A program made the translations under genes and the position numbers. A stretch of 64,000 bases of DNA from Rhizoclosmatium globosum (taxonomy: Eukaryota; Chytridiomycota; Chytridiomycetes; Chytridiales; Chytriomycetaceae). Under the pieces are notes generated by a model, which did no database searches, was not told where the DNA came from, and saw nothing but the letters and a program-made list of their open reading frames with translations. This document shows, piece after piece, positions 1 to 12,636 of the stretch. Every line of letters begins with the position of its first letter. Within the stretch, counting starts at the first letter, position 1. Location of the stretch: contig MCGO01000012.1 of NCBI GenBank assembly GCA_002104985.1, positions 434,001 through 498,000 on the forward strand, given 5' to 3'.

Positions 1-704
1 TCCTTCTGATTCGACTTTCGTGGCTGTCTGTTGCTTTTTCTTATTTAACCCCAACTGCTGCCTCTTGCTCACAACCAATAACTGTCCAACTTCACGAACC
101 ATGGCAAACTAAAGAAAATAACCAGGAAAATTAGTATTGCGATTGGAACGCGATTATAATCAAACAGGGACGCATACCAAAAACAGCAAGATATTCAACA
201 TCATGGGTCCTGAAAACACGGTTGTAATGAATGCACCATTCTTGTCGAAATAATCGATTTCTGAGACGTGTTTGTGATGGACTGAGGCAAAGCTGTTGAT
301 ATATTCAGAACAAAGGACAGTTGCGGCTGAATGTACAGAATTAGACACAGTATACAGAAGTATTGGTCAATATAAAGGCTCTCAACTCATAAATGTTAGA
401 AAAGGAACCCGAGCGTTGAGGCGGCAGCCTTGTTCCACCAAAACAGAACCACGGACATAAAGATTGCAATATGATAGGCTGCGAGATATTTGAAAAGAGG
501 CTCAGACCATTCAACCTTGTCAAAAGAATAAAGGGATGAGCATAAGGTAAGATGGTGTTGAAACTTTGGGTGCTTTACCGCATCAACAAAGGCCAAGACG
601 TCTGCTTTCAAATCTGCGACAATTGATTCGGCAGACTCCCATGAGATTAATGACGGATTGTTGACGATGGAGTCGAGAGAGAGCTTGGGAGCTGAATTGG
701 ACAT
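1..704 (-). CDS. TMEM18: TMEM18-like transmembrane protein, 3' end cut by window edge
   Basis: Leftward gene starting at the ATG whose first base is 704. The first exon gives MSNSAPKLSLDSIV, then a membrane stretch around FMSVVLFWW. The next exon carries CSEYINSFASV and DYFDKNGAFITTVFSGP, which match the TMEM18 signature (AEYIN...YFDxxGxFIxxVFSxP). An intron at 109-177 (GTATGC..TTTAG) joins the third membrane segment to a lysine-rich tail (NKKKQQ), as in the family's basic C terminus; the stop lies outside the window. A first intron lies near 327-408, but its exact junction does not keep frame, so a one-base error is likely there. TMEM18 is a three-helix inner nuclear membrane/ER protein with DNA-binding activity reported in animals. 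It is divergently paired with the Maf gene across 36 bp. Identification is from recalled family motifs. Confidence 0.82.
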
Positions 705-740
705 GGTTTTTTTGTTGGAACTTGCTTTGAAACTGAGACC
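705..740. promoter_or_regulatory. 36-bp bidirectional spacer between TMEM18 and Maf
   Basis: Only 36 bp separate the two opposing start codons. The TMEM18 side reads CAAAAAAACCATG and the Maf side GAGACCATG. Any core promoter must overlap transcribed or coding sequence of one or both genes. Confidence 0.5.
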
Positions 741-1463
741 ATGTCCACTTTGACACTTCCTGAGGGTTATGAATTGATTCTTGGTTCTTCAAGCAAATCG
801 CGGGCATACATCCTAAACAAGTACAACATTCCATTCCGGGTTGTAACTCAATCGATTGATGAAAAGGCATTGGGTGACCGAACTGGGGATCCATCGGCCC
901 TTGTCCTGAAGTGAGAGGCGTTTCGAATGATATTGTTGAATCTAAAATAACACCAGAATTGCACATGCGAAGGCGGATGCACTGATTGCTTCTGGCAAAC
1001 TGCCAACCACCCCAGCGATTGTTATTTGCAGTGATCAGGTTGCCGTGTATGCGGGCGTTATCAGAGAGAAACCAGAGAATGAGGCAGAAGCTCGGCATTA
1101 TTTAGAGTCATATAGAAGTGGTCCAGTTGAAACATTCGGCGGTGTTGTGGTGTATAACACCGCAACAAAGAAGAAGGCAGCCGTAGTGGATCATGCCAAG
1201 CAACATTTCAAGTATATTCCAGATGATGTGATCGATGGACTTATCAATGCTGGACGTGTGTTTGAGTGTTGTGGCGGGTAAGCAAGATATTCTTTCCTGG
1301 GTAAATATATGGACTCATAGAGTTTATTTCCTCATAGATTCACGATTGAGGATCCTTACTGGCTCCATACGTTGGGAGACGGAGGGTGTTGATGGGGAGC
1401 GATTCTATCGTTGGTCTCTCTCTGACTGTAGTGCAGCGATTGATTGCCGAGACGCTAGTTTGA
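741..1463 (+). CDS. Maf/YceF-type nucleoside triphosphate pyrophosphatase
   Basis: Starts MSTLTLPEGYELILGSSSKS; LGSSSKSRAYIL matches the Maf S-x-S-x-x-R substrate loop. An intron (about 911-957, GTGAGA..ACCAG) joins LK to IAHAKADALIA. The second exon has VICSDQVAV; the SDQ form of the catalytic Asp motif is typical of the YceF (m7GTP pyrophosphatase) subgroup, followed by EKPENEAEARHYL and VETFGGVVVYN. A second intron (1278-1337, GTAAGC..CATAG) leads to GGFTIEDPYW. The final block SDSIVGLSLTVVQRLI is the family C terminus but lies one base out of frame near 1375-1392, where a stop (TGT TGA) would otherwise truncate the protein. Maf proteins hydrolyse modified or surplus NTPs as house-cleaning enzymes. 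The C2CD3-like gene follows directly downstream. Confidence 0.85.
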
Positions 1464-1525
1464 ATTGGTTTCTAATACTTATATGCTTAATTAAAAAGTC
1501 TCTTGATTCTGTCCGAAGCAAACAA

Positions 1526-4500
1526 ATGAAGAAGGCACCACCAGCAAGAAAGCAGGCAAGGCAGCCAAGACAGCCACCACGGAGCCCATCACAGAGGCCA
1601 CACCAACAGAGCCGACATCGCTGCCTCCATCTGTGCGTGGACCACTAAGTGGACACGTCAAAGTGACGATTGGCAAAGTTGTCTTGATTCGACAGCGACG
1701 CGTGTTTGGAACGCGGCCCTCGAATCCGGCGAAACAAACACCGCCAAAAGTGCGGGTCGAGTGGTGGGGCGCCCAATCAGCCGCCCTCTTCTTTCCGAAA
1801 CAAGTCGCTTCTCGTTCCGCAAATGTCTCGTTCGCCGTCGACAAGGCCCGCCCAACCACTCTCCGCTTTCCTGTTTTGTGTCCGAAACAGAATCTGCTCG
1901 CGTACCTGAGAGACATGGGGCCGCTGCACCTGGTTGTCCTGGCCCAGACGGACAGGTCGGAAGGGCAACTGTTCCTGATTTGACGGCGATCGCGGGTGAG
2001 CCGTATTCAAAGCCAGTCAGCGGCTGGTTCCAGATTGTGTCGCCGGATCCGGTCGGTACTGGTGCTGGTCTGACTATTCTGGAGAACTGCATTTCAGTGT
2101 CATGTGGGAATCTCTGTCGTCCGCATCTCCCATATCTTCACGCTCTCCATCTCGTGCTTCAGCTTCGTCTCCAATCTCGCGCATTCTTCCTCCTTCTCGC
2201 ACTTTCAACTCGACTACGATAAAGGAAGTGCCATGACAGTTGGCATTGACGATGATACCCAAATGAAGATCAAGAGAATGAAGATGATTTGTCTGTTCTT
2301 ATCGAAACTGGTGCAGAGAATAATATTGCTTCAGATTATCGGAATGCTACCTCCGTTTCAAAAACCAGCTCTACCTCTAACATGCTCTCAAAGCAAAACT
2401 CAAAAACAGTCGTGTTTGATTTGAAAGAACGTATCAATTCGGCGGAGTATAATATCGAGGTGAGGACTATACTGACATGAATGAAGAAAGTAATGCCGAA
2501 TCGGATACGGCAGCCAACGTTAGTAGTTATTACGAGGAGCCAACAAGCGTATCTACAAGCTACTATAACGAATCAAGTATGATGGATGCAATACCCCAAT
2601 CCCCACCCCAATGACTGCGAAACCATCAATTGCATCAGCTGTGCCTGAAAGAATAATCCAGGCATGGAAATCAACTTCAGGTTTTACAAAACCTTAAAAT
2701 TGACTTATTTCTAACAGTTTTCTGCAGCTCCTTCAGTTTCTTCACAGTCTCAAACATTGCTTCAGCCTTCCCATATTCGATCAGAATCATCTGTTTCAGG
2801 TTCCGACTTTCAAAGATTGATGAAATGACGTTTAACTCTTTTATTTTATCAGCCAGTGCACAATCAAAAAGCCAACGTCCGCCTCCTTCCCCACCGTCAT
2901 CAAAGTTACAATCTCAAAATCAGCCTTCACTCGCTCAAAATTCAAAACCACAACCTCCAGCACAGGTTTCAAAGCCATCGACACCTGCGTCAGACAACAA
3001 AGCATTTTCTGACGTGTATACCCGTGCATTACGTCTCAAACAGCAAATCTCAGACGCATTGGCAGATTCTTCTGTGCCCCTTACACAACAATCCCCGCGA
3101 CACAGCGTCCCTAAATCGTCTCTCTACCCTGACACGTCCGAAGACGAAGCTGAAAGCGATACTTCCGCACTTGTTCACGGTCTAGACGAATACGCGACGG
3201 ATGCAGATCACCGTGTAGTATATAACCAGGACGTTCGACATCAACGGGTCCGTGATGCTGTTGGACGGCTTGATGGCATGGAAGATTACGTGTTTGAGCG
3301 TGAAATTGAAGTTGAGGATGTGAATGGAAGTGAGGATGATGACGAGAGTGAAGACTTTTTGGAAGATGATTTGATTATTGAAGCGTTAAATGCACGGTTT
3401 GGGAAGAAGAGTGGTACTGGTGATGACGATGAGATAGTGGGAGACAAGGACGACGATGAAGAGGAAGAATTTGTGAGGAGGTTGCTGAATCGGGGCAGAG
3501 CAAGTGATGATGAGGATGAATTAGTGAATCTGTATGGAAAGCGGCAGGACAAGCGGCCTCAGACACAGCTGCAGCAACAGCCTCAAATTTCACCCTTCTT
3601 CAATTTAGATACTATCACTGCACTTGGACGTGTCCATTCCGTTCGAGTGTACGTGAGCAGGGTGGAAGCCAAAGTCTCTAATCTGTCGCCATTTCTCACT
3701 TCATTTGTGATTGATTATGAGTTCCGAGGTGGAAGTGGTAGTGGTAGTGGAGATATTGCAGCGCGAATGGTTTCTACGGCGTTACCACGACTTGCCACGA
3801 ATGCTCCCAAGGGAAGCAAGGAGTGTATTGTGTCATTTGATCGCCAAGATATTTATCCTATTGTCTTTGATGGAGCTATGGCCGAAAGATGGTTGGATTC
3901 GTCGATTGATATGAATGTAGTTGCAACTCAAGGATCTGGGCCCGCAGGAAAATCGTCGGTTGGGACTCAGATTCCTGTTCGAAAATCTGCTGCGAATCTG
4001 GGTGCTAGAAAAACGATTTGGGAAGCGCATGCAAGTTGGAAGTGTCGTGAGGTGTTGGTGGATACGGGATTTCATTGGACTGGGCGTGTTCCGCTGTTTG
4101 TTGTGAACGAAAGTGCAAGTGGTGGCGGTGGTGGAGGGAAAGGGAAGCAACAAGTTCAGGAACCTTCGTCAAAGCATATTGGTGATATTATCCTGACAGT
4201 CGAATTGATTTCAAATCCGCTCCAACGTGTTGTTACCAAACGACCAGAAACTCCCAAGCCTGTTAAGGAGGAAAATCAAGCAGAAGAAACCACGGCAACG
4301 TCTTCACCGCAGCAACCACTGCAAATACCAATCAAGAGACAGCTACCTCCATATTACCTCTTTCTGACCATCACCACTGCTCGCGCTCTTGCCATATTTC
4401 CGTCAGCCAGCAGTGAAGCTACAACGTTGTTGCATCTTTCATTACGCCTATTCAATGCAAGCACTCCACCTGCAACAACACCCCCGATGCCATATCTTCC

Positions 4501-7500
4501 ACCATTTGACTTGTCAACAGGAAAACTGAACCCGCCACTCAACTTTGATTACGCTGTAACAGTTCCATTGCCCTCAACGCAGTCGAGAATAAGGAGATTG
4601 GAGTTGTCGCTGAAGTTTGGGTTTCGTCAAACGTGTTCCCAAGCACGAAAACAACGTTCACGGGAATGGACGGTGGTTCGAGCGGAATTGATCCTCTGTT
4701 GGAGTCTGTTGAGATGGTGGAAGAGGACGGAGGGCGCCGGTTGCTTGGGCTTGTCAAGTTTCCCGTACAAGTTCTTGTGGCTGCAGTATTGAGTAGTGGT
4801 CCTGAGGAGCAGGAAGGGGAGATGCCTGTTTTGTTGCCGGAGACAGAGTATGCTGTTGTGGACCCTTTTAGTGGGGTTAGTAAAGGGTGGGTAAAGGGTT
4901 CTTGGCTTTGGGGACTTGGAAGCAGGTCGTCAAGGTGCAGAGAGGGGTTGGAGAGGTAGGGAGGAGTAGCCCTGAACGGAAAGTAGCTGAGTGGGAGAAA
5001 GACCGTCCACCTTCGAGGAAAAGTGTTGGTAACGGTGGGGATGGGAGACTTGAGGTTGAGAAAGAGTTTGGGGGGAGGGTTGCAGAGTCGACAAGTCCAA
5101 CGAGAAAAGATTATGCTGAAAAAGAAGCAGCAGAGAGCTTGTTGAGCGTCCGAATTCATTCTGCGTGCGGATTGAAAGCTTTATTGACTGGGCTCATTAA
5201 AGCGAGGGAAGGGAAAGTATATTTGGATACAAATTTGGCAGATTCAACTGCTCGAGTTCTACTGGTACGTGGTCTTGATGTGTTTACTTCAAACTCACAA
5301 AATTTTGATATTAAGTTGATGTGGCGTATAGTCTGGGACCAAATTCATATGTTGTTCTTCGTGTCTTTCCTGCAGATGTTTCATCAACAACAAAACCTAC
5401 TTCTGTCGTTACTCCAACTGTTCCCCGATCCTTTGCTCCGAGTTACAACTATACAACCAATATTGCCCTAAAATCTATCGATACTGAGCTTATTCGCTGG
5501 ATTCAAAATGGAGGCCTCGCAATTGGTGAAATTTGGCATCGTGCCACTGCTGGAACCAAAGAGGAGGAAGTTTTGTTGGGAACTTTCACTGTTCCATTAA
5601 AGAAACTAGTAGAGCGTTTTAACGGTATTCAAGGAGAGTGGATTCCTATTGATACTGTAGGCGATTTTGGATCGAGTGTGTTCAAAAGGTCTCAAAGTAA
5701 GGACCTTGTGAATAATGTTTCAGCGGCCATCAAACTTTCAATTCAGTTTAAGAACGGACTTGAACTTGCTGGAGAGACTGACGAAACGGTGGGTGGAACA
5801 GGAGCTGGAAGATGGCCCTGCCAATTGAAGGTCCATATTGCAGAGCTCTTCTTGAGTCCGACGTTGGGAAGCAAATTAGACGGAAGCGGTAAAATTGAAG
5901 GAGCAGATGTTGTGTCCGTGCGTTGGAGATATCCAGTAATGGACGAAAACGACGTTCGAAATGTCTGGATGGAAACACAAGGATCTGCGATTCCTCTACA
6001 CACTTTAGGAGAGTTATATCATATAGCAGTTCAAGAATTTCAGACGATTGAGCTGGAAATGAATCCTGCAATTATAAGTCAGTTAAGGAATGGCCCATTT
6101 GTGCTTGAAGTGGTGAAAAGTTTCGGAACCCATCAAAGCACTGAGCCTGTTGTTATTGGATCTGTTTTGGTGGATATTTGGAATGCTCTCTCAATGGTTC
6201 GGAAAGCCTACAGGAGGAAAAAATACACAGAATATGGTTGCGTTGAAGGAGTGTTCCCTATCATCAACTCTTCAAGCACAGATTTAGGAGGATCTCGAAT
6301 GAATCTCTCGCTCGAATTCAGACTAATTAATCCTGAAGGTGAGGCAACTTTGTCTATGACCAGGCAGAAGCTGAACATTCATTTAGACCCACCTACCACT
6401 CCTTCTCAAACAAGTGCTACTGCTAGTAAGAATACATCAGCTTTGCAATCACTTCAAAATCTTGAGACTCCAGTGAAGGTTGAATTCGCAAAATTCTCCA
6501 CAATTTCAGTCACACAAAGATCAAGCGAAATTCCTCTTCATATCTCCATCGAACGTGCAATTCAACTGAAAGTTTTGCAAACAAACACACTTCCAAATGC
6601 GTTTGCAACAGTTTCATGGCCCCTCAGTGAATCTGGTATGTCACTGTCAACCATGTTGCTGCCACCACAGCGAATCCAAATTGGAAGTTCAGCTGCACTG
6701 TCTTTATTCCACGAGATCAAAAGTCTCTAAAAGCCTTGAAAGTTGATATTAGATGCATTGATGTAAAACTCTGGCATTGTCCAGTTCAAAATATGGGAAA
6801 AGTTGATTTAAATCTGTGTATTCAAATTGGGGAAGCTAAGATTGACTTGGCACCGTTGTTTACGGGCTGTACGGAGGTGGTTGGTTGGTACCCTGTGAGT
6901 GGCGGAAATGGTCAGGTCTTGGTAAAAGTGGAGCCTGGGGAGAACCTCGGAGCTGCTCTAATGCAAGTTAGTTTTGGGGTTGAAGAGAAGATGTTTGTTG
7001 ACGGATTTGGGAACGCCGAATCAAGCGGTAGTGCATTCTCAGTTGGCTTTGAGAAAGTTAATGCCGAATCAGATACGTCAGTACCAAATGAGCAATTGGA
7101 TCAACTAGATGCTGATTTACAACTTGACTTGGAGCCTACTTCTGGTGTATTCGCGTCTCGCAAATTGACTCCTACGTTCGAAGGTACGAGGATGTGCAAA
7201 AATATTAATATTAATTTTCGTTGTAGGAGCGCACAGTTTGACTCGACCTAGTACACCAGTGATTCTTCCGCCTACATCTTCTCAATCAGAAACAAGAGGC
7301 AACTCTCCAGTTATTGAAGTTCAACCTTCAAAAGCTCAACCAATAACCGGCCCTTCTCAAACGATCCAAATTCCTGTTTTACCGCCACTTTCCGAGGCCC
7401 CATCACCGAAAAAGCCAGCTTCTGAAACTGCGATTGAAGATTTTTCTCACTCTCTCCAACGCACAGTAGATGAATTGACAGCACTGCAAGAATTGATTCG

Positions 7501-8945
7501 GAATCGAGGATTGAAAGCAGTCTCTTTGACTGCTGCAGAGCCTTCTCGCTCCAAAACTCCAATTGATTTTAATATCTCAGTGAGAGCGTCTGTTACTCCT
7601 AGTCCAACAAGTTTCTTTGAGAGTCTGAACAGACTTAGGGGCAGTTCTGGCACAAGCGGAAATCGTGAAAATAAACCTCGACCTGTATCTTCCGCAGATC
7701 CAGATGCAGATGCTATTATCGGTGGCGGTAGATTGACTCTGGAAGACCTTGATTTTAATTTCGAAGCTTCCGAGAGCATTCAAACAACAGCTTCTGAACC
7801 AAGTCCACAGCGAGGAGACGAAACCAGGGATTATGACAACATGGGGAACGCGTTGGCTAGTGGTTCAAGAACTCCAACAAATTTGTCACTCAACTTTGAG
7901 GCTGTGATGCGACAGAGCCAGCAGCGTGATCATACCACCAATTCTAGTTTCTCCAAACTAAGCCCTCCAAAATCTCCAAAGTTTGACCGAACTCTTTCTG
8001 ACAGTGAGGCCGAAGATATTCTGAACTCAATTCTTGACGGAGATGCAGAACGTAAAACAAAAACGGAGTATGTGCCATGGTCAAATTTGTCGAGTCGTGC
8101 AAAGTTTAATCCATCCATTCGATCTGACATTCAATCTGCGGCATTTGAGTATTCCCGATTGAAAAAGCTGTCACCAAAATCGAAACGCGCCAATCATCGC
8201 GATGAGATAAATAATGATGACGAAGACAGCAGCAACAGTGACGCCCCTATGATGTTTACAAACTGTTGGAACAAAGACGCTTCAAAAGTTCGGCTATGAA
8301 AGAGGCAGCAGATGAATTGCTTCGGAATGCACAAAATCGACGTAAAATGAAAGTAGACGACTTGGATGATTTTGAAAGGCGCATTGCGGGGAGGAAACGC
8401 AGCGGCGGAGTTTCAAAGAACCGAATACCACTCTATGAGAGTGATATCGCGTCCACTGCGGATGAAGAGAGTGCAAGTGACAGTGATTATAGCCTTGTAT
8501 TTTCTTCGGAAAAACAGAGTATGCGCCGATCTGAAGTTGAGTCAGAGGAAGATCTTCTTAAAGACCGAAGGACAAAAGGTTTACCTCATATCCTATCCAC
8601 TTGGTCTTTTATCAAGCTGACTTTTTATTTGAACGTAGCGCCACCTTCAAGCAATTATATTGAAGATCTGAAATTCAAGAAATCCTGGAACGAAGTCGGA
8701 AAACTCGCGCAGAGGCACTTCAGAAAGTGACGCTGCTGAATGCACGAGGATCCACATCTGCTAGTTTGCAAAAACCGCCACGAGCACCAGTACAAAAGCA
8801 AAGCAATTCCCATACTGCGACTGTACCCGAAGGTCAAGCGGAAGCCTCTAAACCTGAGGATGGTGGGAAGGAAAACAACACACCTGTTGAAGCGAATCGG
8901 GAACAAGCTGCGAGGGTCACGCGAGTATTTCATTCACATGTGTAG
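1526..8945 (+). CDS. C2CD3: C2CD3-like centriole elongation protein, several frameshifts
   Basis: The N-terminal C2 domain (about 1600-2120) matches animal C2CD3: TSLPPSVRGPL, VRVEWWGAQSAALFFP, LCPKQNLLAYLRDM, then in another frame GRATVPDLTAIAG and VSGWFQIVSPDP. The middle carries a long acidic linker (about 3110-3540, DDDEEEEFVRR) and further C2-like blocks (LGRVHSVRVYVSRVEAKVS near 3610; LLSVRIHSACGLKALL near 5140; LLGTFTVPLKKLVERFNGI near 5575; KIDLAPLFTGCTEVVGWYP near 6840). The C-terminal third is Ser/Pro-rich and charged (7240-8945), ending VTRVFHSHV. C2CD3 acts at centrioles/basal bodies for centriole elongation and distal appendages. Frame changes near 1540, 1960, 2240, 4650, 6730 and 8250 have no plausible intron and look like single-base errors. 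The start is the first ATG before the C2 frame, one base out of register. The DIS3 start lies 87 bp downstream. Confidence 0.75.
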
Positions 8946-9032
8946 ATTCACGAATAGAGGAACAGTTTTCTCTGTTCTGTTCTTTTTGTTTTTTCGAATC
9001 ACCTTTCAAATCAACGCACCACCACCACCACA

Positions 9033-12000
9033 ATGCTCCAGTCCAACACGCACGTGCGCAAGACCAAGCGCGGCGGTGTCATCAAAGTCGTGAAGGAGCT
9101 CTACCTCAGAGACGACGTTGGATGCGGGCTTCCCGGATGCGCCAAATGCGCCAAGTTCAACACGAACGCAACTCTCCAGAAACACGCGAGCCTCGTCTCG
9201 CTCTCAACAAAACACAAAACACCGCATTATTTAGTGCCAGACACGAACGTATTTGTGCACCAGTCAGCACTCGTTCTGGAGAATGACTGTCATTTGCTGA
9301 TACCTCTCTTCAGATCGACTTGATGGAACACAAGGCTTCACAAATGTTATTGTTCTTCAGACTGTTCTGGAGGAACTGCGACACCGATCAGAGCAGATCT
9401 ATGAACGTGTGCGTGCGATGGTCAAGGACTCTGACAAGCACTTTTATGTCTTCTCCAACGAACTCCACAGGTTAGTAAATCCAAACAGCTTCAGGCATTC
9501 AGTTTCTTTTTCGGGACGGAAGGAATTCACATCAGAGGTTGAACTCAGACATCTAAATCTATATCCCACTGCAGAGATACCTTCATCAAAAAACTCAAGG
9601 ATGAGAGTCCAAACGACCGTAATGATAGAGGTAAGTTTCAGATTCTACATATACTTTTTCTTATTTGTCTGGATAGCTATTCGAACTGCCTGTGGTTGGT
9701 ACGCGAAACACGTTCCAGCAGGAGTCTCAGCCGTACTTATGACTGATGATGCGGATAACAAGCGAAAAGCTGGCGCCGAAGGACTATTTGCTTACTCAGT
9801 TCGTGATTATGTTGAGAGCATGACTTCATTCCCCGAACTTGTGGACATGATTGCAGCTGTTGATGACAATGATGATGGAGGCAAAAAGTTCACTTACCCT
9901 GATGTAAGTTTTGTTTACGGCACTGTGAACCCAAACTCACACCAGATTTTAGCACTTGACTCCTTCTCAAATCACTGCGGGACTTAAGTCTGGTGCCTTT
10001 TGCCAAGGATCTCTGGGCATAAGTTTCCACAACTTCTTGGAGGGAAGCATTTACACCAAAATCAATGGAGTAGACGCAAGTGTCAAGATTATTGGCCGTT
10101 CCAACTTGAACAGAGCAGTGCATGGAGATATTGTTGCTGTAAAGATCCTTCCAAAAGCAGAATGGTTGCGAGAAGGAGACAACGTCGTGATTGAAGCTGG
10201 TATGTCTGTCATTAATTTCTCAACTACGTCTTAACCATTTTAACAGAGGAAGATGATGAGAACCTCGACAAAATTGACCCCAACACCCTCTTGGATCCAT
10301 CAACTGCCCCAGCCCTTGACGAAGATGAGCCAGACTCCATGGAAACTGACGAAAATGAACCCAAGCCAGCGAAAAAAGGAGATTTGATTCAAACTGGTCG
10401 TATTGTCGGAATTATTCAGCGAAAGTGGCGTCCATTCTGTGGTACTATTGAGACTCAGAAGAGCAGTGCTTCAGGCTCACAAACCGTCTACTTCTGGCCC
10501 ATGGACCGTCGTATCCCAAAAATTCGTATCCGCACTCGTCAAGCGAAACAGCTTACTTCTCAGAGAATCATGGTCGCTATTGATAACTGGAATAAGGACA
10601 GCCGATACCCAAATGGTCACTTTGTGAAAACTTTGGGTGCTGTTGGAGACCGAAAGACGGAAACGGATGTGATTCTGTTGGAACATGACGTCCGATTCAT
10701 GCCTTTCTCAAAGCAGGTGTTGTCGTACTTGCCTGAAGAAGGGGAGGCGTGGGTTGTGAAAGAGGAGGATCTTGTGGGACGAATGGACTTCCGTGGATTG
10801 GATGTTTGTAGTATTGATCCTCCAGGATGTACCGACATCGACGATGCTCTCCACGCTCGATTGTTGCCAAACGGAAATTATGAAGTCGGTGTTCGTGAGT
10901 ACTCTTTTCTGAAGTTTTGTGGATACTGACGATTTGTGAAGATATTGCTGATGTCAGTCACTTTGTCAAACCTGGAAATGCGATGGATCTTGAAGCTGCG
11001 ACTCGTGGAACTACTGTGTACCTTGTTGACCGTCGTATTGATATGCTTCCCTCTTTGCTCGGAACAAGTATGTGAAATAACCTGAGAATTTCGCTTGTCT
11101 TACACGAAACCAGACCTTTGTTCCTCCGCTCTAACGTTGAGAGACTCTCATTTTCGTGTATTGGGAAATGACACCAGACGCCCAAGTCATTGATTGTAAA
11201 TACTCCAAGAGTGTCATTCGCTCTCGGGCTTCTCTCACATATGATGCTGCTCAAGCGCGTTTGGACGATCCAACCTTGACCGACCCAGTTTCTATGGGAA
11301 TCAAAATGCTCAACAAGATTGCCAAAAAACTTAGAGCACAAAGAATGGCAAATGGTGCACTCGTCCTTGCATCCCCTGAAGTCCGATTCAGTTTGGACAA
11401 CGATGCCAAGACCCTGTTGACGTTGGTAAGAGCTTCGTTGGTTGATTTTCGAGTACTTATCCAGTTGACAGAATTGAAGGAGATGAAGACACGAACGCTC
11501 TCGTTGAAGAGTTCATGTTATTGGCAACATTTATGTTGCAAAGAAGATCTACAGTATGTTCCCGACTCCTCAATGTTGCGGTAAGTTTCTCTTGATGTCA
11601 ATAGTTTCCTAAGCCTTTGATTTAGTCGTCACCCAAAACCTGCTGCAACAAACTTTGAAACTTTGATTCGAGCTGCTGGAGAATTGGGGTCGAGATTGAT
11701 CCATCAAGCAACAAGTCTCTTTCTGAATCATTGGATAAGGCCGTTTTGGCTGAAGAGCCCTACTTAACAAGTTGATTCGTATCATGACCACTCGATGTAT
11801 GATGCAAGCCGTTTACTTTTGTTCTGGAACTTTAGCGGAGGAAGACTTCTGGTTCGTTTGTTTAGTGCACTAAGGAGTCATTTGCTAAAACCTTGAAACA
11901 GGCACTACGGTCTTGCACTGATATTTATACTCACTTTACATCACCGATTCGTCGTTATGCTGGTTAGGAATGTTCTCTTTGGTCTCAAGATTTCTAAACC

Positions 12001-12634
12001 TCGCTAAAACAGATTTGGTTGTTCACCGTACTCTTGCCGCCTGTATTGGTTACGATAAGACGTATTCCGCTGACCTTGTTGATAAAGTGAAACAATCTGA
12101 GCTCAGTGATAACTCAATTTCCGTCACCGTAACGCTCAACAAGCATCTCGTTCATCTGTTGAACTGTACACAAACCTCTTCTTCAAGGGTAAAACCATTC
12201 AGGAAGAAGGCTTTGTTATTCGTATTATGAAAAACGGATTCAGTGTCATCATTCCACGATTTGGTATTGAGGGAATCGTGCATAGCAAGGCTGTTGCGTC
12301 TGATGAATCCAGTCCAGAACTTTTGCAACACGATCCTATCAGCAATACACTGTCTTGTCCCGCTACTGGAGCGAAGATCAGTATTTTCAAGAAGGTTATC
12401 GTAAGGATTCAAGTGGAGGAAGCTGGACACCAGGCAGCCCAGCGAAGCAAGCTTGTTGTTAAGTTGGTTGAACCACGAATTCCGGGATTGAGTGTTGATG
12501 GTGTACCCGTCAAGGTGGACCAGGTGCCGGAGATTGTTGAGATCCCTGGAGTTGGAAAGGTTAAGACTGTCGGCGAGGACAAGGTCGTTGCGTCTCCTAG
12601 CAAGAAAGGAAGACCAAAAAGTAATTGCCAATAA
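9033..12634 (+). CDS. DIS3: Exosome 3'-5' exoribonuclease DIS3/RRP44
   Basis: Starts at ATG 9033 ([15 protein letters not shown]) after an ACCACCACCACA leader. Domain order fits RRP44: an N-terminal Cys cluster (CGLPGCAKC), PIN endonuclease ([37 protein letters not shown]), cold-shock/OB region (about 9950-10760), RNB domain with catalytic aspartates in [13 protein letters not shown] (about 10810-10850) and [19 protein letters not shown], then a C-terminal S1-like region ending [12 protein letters not shown] and a basic tail. It degrades and processes RNA as the active subunit of the nuclear/cytoplasmic exosome. Introns are short (for example 9271-9312). At 9337-9338 the frame breaks because GCTTCAC should read with three T's to give [15 protein letters not shown]; other breaks occur near 11100 and 11580-11800. 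The tail reads [12 protein letters not shown], but one more A would give GRPKK-stop at about 12624. Confidence 0.93.
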
Positions 12635-12636
12635 AA